The translations under genes were made by a program, and so were the position numbers. Of a stretch of DNA of 64,000 nucleotides, positions 62,207-64,000 are shown one piece after another. The DNA comes from Ornithinimicrobium faecis. Lineage in GTDB: Bacteria > Actinomycetota > Actinomycetes > Actinomycetales > Dermatophilaceae. The notes beneath the pieces are model-generated. The model saw only the letters and a list, made by a program, of their open reading frames with translations. It was not told where the DNA came from and did no database searches. Numbering within the stretch: position 1 is the stretch's first letter; every line of letters begins with the position of its first letter. The stretch is taken from contig NZ_CP099489.1 in NCBI RefSeq assembly GCF_023923225.1, positions 2,852,001-2,916,000 on the forward strand, read 5' to 3'.

Positions 62207-63270
62207 GCGCCGAGCAGCCCCACGCCGATCGGGCCGTCTCCCTGGCGCTGCAGTCGGACAAGACAACCCGCGACTACGCCGCGCTGGCACAGCGGATCGA
62301 GGGGTGGGGCTTTGACGGTCTGTCGATCTACGGCGACCTGGGCTATCAGCCACCGGTTCCGGCCCTGATGACGACCGCAGCCCACTCTGAGCGGCTGCGG
62401 CTCGGCCCGGCCTGCCTCAACCCGTTCACGACTCATCCCGTGGAGGTGGCCGGACAGATCGCGGCCCTGGACGAGGCCAGTGGAGGCCGTGCCTACCTCG
62501 GGCTCACCCGCGGGTCCTGGCTCTCCGACCTGGCCCTGCCGCAGGACCGGCCACTGGCTGCTCTCCGGGACACCATCGAGATCGTCCACCGGCTGCTCTC
62601 GGGCGACACCAGTGGCTACGTCGGTGCCGTGCACCGGATCGAGCCAGGCTTCCGGCTGCGCTACACGCCGCTGCGGCCCCGGGTGGACATCCTGCTCGGG
62701 GTGTGGGGCCCCAAGGGCGCGGCCCTGGCAGCCGAGGTCGCCGACGAGGTCAAGATCGGCGGCAGCGCCAACCCCGACATGGTGAGGTTGATGTCGGGGT
62801 GGCTTGCCGAGGGCGGCCGCAGCACTGGGCGGGACTCGGTTGAAATCGGGCTGGTGGCGGGGGCCGTGACCGTGGTGGACACCGACGGCGAGGCCGCCCG
62901 CGAGAAAGCACGAACCGAGGTCGCGATGTATCTGGATGTCGTGGCCAAGTTGGACCCCACCGTCACCGTTGACCCAGACCTCCTGGCCGAGATGCGCATC
63001 CTGCTGGCCGAGGACCGACACCAGGACGCCGGTGCCCTGGTGCCCGACGACCTGCTGGACCGGTTCGCGTTCGCCGGCACCCCGGAGCAGGTGGCAGCCC
63101 AGGCCGCGGGGCTCTTCGAGGCCGGGGCGACCCGGGTCGAGTTCGGGACCCCGCATGGGCTCGAGTCCGGCACCGGCATCGACCTGCTCGGCTCCGAGGT
63201 GCTCCCCCGCCTCCGCGACATCACCGCCGAACACTCCACGACCGACCGACTCCACGCCGACATCATCTGA
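62203..63270 (+). CDS. LLM-class F420-dependent oxidoreductase
   Basis: 355-residue luciferase-like monooxygenase fold. FDGLSIYGDLGYQPPVPALM, RLRLGPACLNPFTTHPVEVAGQIAALDEASGGRAYLGLTRGSW and ILLGVWGPKGAALAAEVADEVKIGG follow the pattern of methylene-tetrahydromethanopterin reductase-like (Mer-type) F420 enzymes. F420 supply is supported by cofC at 33715. GTG start coupled to the preceding gene. Confidence 0.85.
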   Translation: MSAEQPHADRAVSLALQSDKTTRDYAALAQRIEGWGFDGLSIYGDLGYQPPVPALMTTAAHSERLRLGPACLNPFTTHPVEVAGQIAALDEASGGRAYLGLTRGSWLSDLALPQDRPLAALRDTIEIVHRLLSGDTSGYVGAVHRIEPGFRLRYTPLRPRVDILLGVWGPKGAALAAEVADEVKIGGSANPDMVRLMSGWLAEGGRSTGRDSVEIGLVAGAVTVVDTDGEAAREKARTEVAMYLDVVAKLDPTVTVDPDLLAEMRILLAEDRHQDAGALVPDDLLDRFAFAGTPEQVAAQAAGLFEAGATRVEFGTPHGLESGTGIDLLGSEVLPRLRDITAEHSTTDRLHADII

Positions 63271-63276
63271 GGACCC

Positions 63277-64000
63277 ATGACACACCGCACCGTCACCGCT
63301 GTCGCCGACGACTACGTCGCCGCGCTCGCCGCCCTCGATCCGTCGGCCGCAGAGGCCCTCGGTCAAGAGTCCGACCTCGTCATCCCCGACCTGTCGCCCG
63401 GGGTGTTCGACGACCAGCTGGCGCTGGCCCGCCGCACCCTTGCTGACCTGGGTTCCGCCACCGAGACCGACCCCGACGAGCGGGTGCTTCGGATCGCGAT
63501 GACCGAGCGGCTGACCAACAACATCGCGCTGGCCGAGTCTGGCTTCACCACGCGGTTGCTGGCGCCGCTGGCGACACCCGTGCACGGGGTCAAGCAGATC
63601 TTCGACAACCTCCCCGCCAGTGACGCCGACGAGACGGCCCGCTTGCTCCGCAACCTGGAACAGGTGCCGACCGCGCTGCAGCAATATCGGCAGACCCTCA
63701 CCGCCGCGGCCGACCAGGGGTTTGTGGCACCCGCGCGACAGGCCCGGCTCGTCGCCGAGCAGGCCCGAGGCTGGGGTGATCCCGACGTCGGCTATTTCCG
63801 GACCCTCGCTGACGACGCGGCTGGTGTCGCAGCGGACGCAGAGGCCATGTCCCGAGCCGGTGCTGCTGCGGCGGCCGCGTGCGTCGACCTGGCCCACTGG
63901 CTGGAGACCGAACACGCTCCCCGCGGATCGGCGCAGGACGGGGTCGGCCGCGAGTTCTATCAGGTCACCTCCAGGGCCTTCCTCGGCGCCGAGATCGACC
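63277..64000 (+). CDS. DUF885 family protein (3' end outside window)
   Basis: The first 241 residues are visible: MTHRTVTAVADDYVAALAAL, LTNNIALAESGFTTRLLAPLATP, GVKQIFDNLP, and ARQARLVAEQARGWG. DUF885 proteins are predicted metal-dependent peptidase-like enzymes; the expected HExxH-type motif would lie beyond base 64000. GAGGACCC precedes the ATG. It begins six bases after the oxidoreductase stop as fourth gene of the operon. Confidence 0.8.
   Translation, partial: MTHRTVTAVADDYVAALAALDPSAAEALGQESDLVIPDLSPGVFDDQLALARRTLADLGSATETDPDERVLRIAMTERLTNNIALAESGFTTRLLAPLATPVHGVKQIFDNLPASDADETARLLRNLEQVPTALQQYRQTLTAAADQGFVAPARQARLVAEQARGWGDPDVGYFRTLADDAAGVAADAEAMSRAGAAAAAACVDLAHWLETEHAPRGSAQDGVGREFYQVTSRAFLGAEID

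Noticed and set aside
53781..64000. Integrated mobile element or prophage
   Set aside because: No integrase, transposase, attachment repeat or tRNA junction was seen; only gene content and missing octamers suggest acquisition.

Overview
The window is high-GC chromosomal DNA from an actinobacterium. Gene content and order (rnhB-lepB-rplS-trmD-rimM-khpA-rpsP, ffh, ftsY, smc-acyP-mutM-rnc-rpmF, coaD, recG, thiL, ddl-gpsA-plsC, cofC, hup, gltX, clpS) suggest the Micrococcales, perhaps the Intrasporangiaceae/Ornithinimicrobiaceae side; that placement is inference. CofC and an F420-type luciferase-like oxidoreductase indicate coenzyme F420 use.

Layout. 0-4.4 kb: minus-strand ribosomal-protein and secretion operon (rpsP to rnhB, which runs off the left edge). 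4.5-9.1 kb: mixed metabolic and repair genes (amidohydrolase, GNAT, mug, CrtI-like oxidoreductase, Uma2). 9.2-21.4 kb: SRP and chromosome block (ffh, MpaB-like gene, ftsY, MFS, smc, acyP, mutM, rnc, rpmF, yceD). 21.5-28.4 kb: coaD, a HAD gene, a wrecked vapBC pair, rsmD-recG, a DAK2-type kinase gene and rpmB. 28.5-28.8 kb: non-coding repeats. 28.8-39.2 kb: thiL, ddl, gpsA, plsC, cofC, hup, tRNA-Glu, tRNA-Gln, gltX, DUF2017, clpS. 40-45 kb: NAD salvage (pncB, pncA) around a large orphan FtsX-type permease. 45-53.7 kb: mostly conserved housekeeping or poorly known genes, ending in malic enzyme and thioredoxin. 53.8-64 kb: an accessory catabolic region with D-aminoacylase, a permease coupled to a cytosolic beta-lactamase-fold hydrolase, a decayed NO/iron-sulfur repair gene with a CRP/FNR-like operator, a cupin, an orphan peptide-binding lipoprotein, and a coupled operon amidohydrolase - TIGR04076 - F420 oxidoreductase - DUF885 that runs off the right edge.

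Two signals cut across the genes. First, the octamer GTATGCCG (either strand) occurs 27 times between 1,994 and 51,802, in all reading frames and in intergenic DNA; twelve-base GGCCGTATGCCG occurs seven times. None is present in the last 12 kb. This is far above chance and looks like selection on DNA rather than protein. Second, about sixteen genes have a -10 hexamer exactly 6-8 bases before the start codon and no Shine-Dalgarno, so they are probably leaderless; this fixes several starts.

All counts were made by eye on the given sequence; no database search was run.
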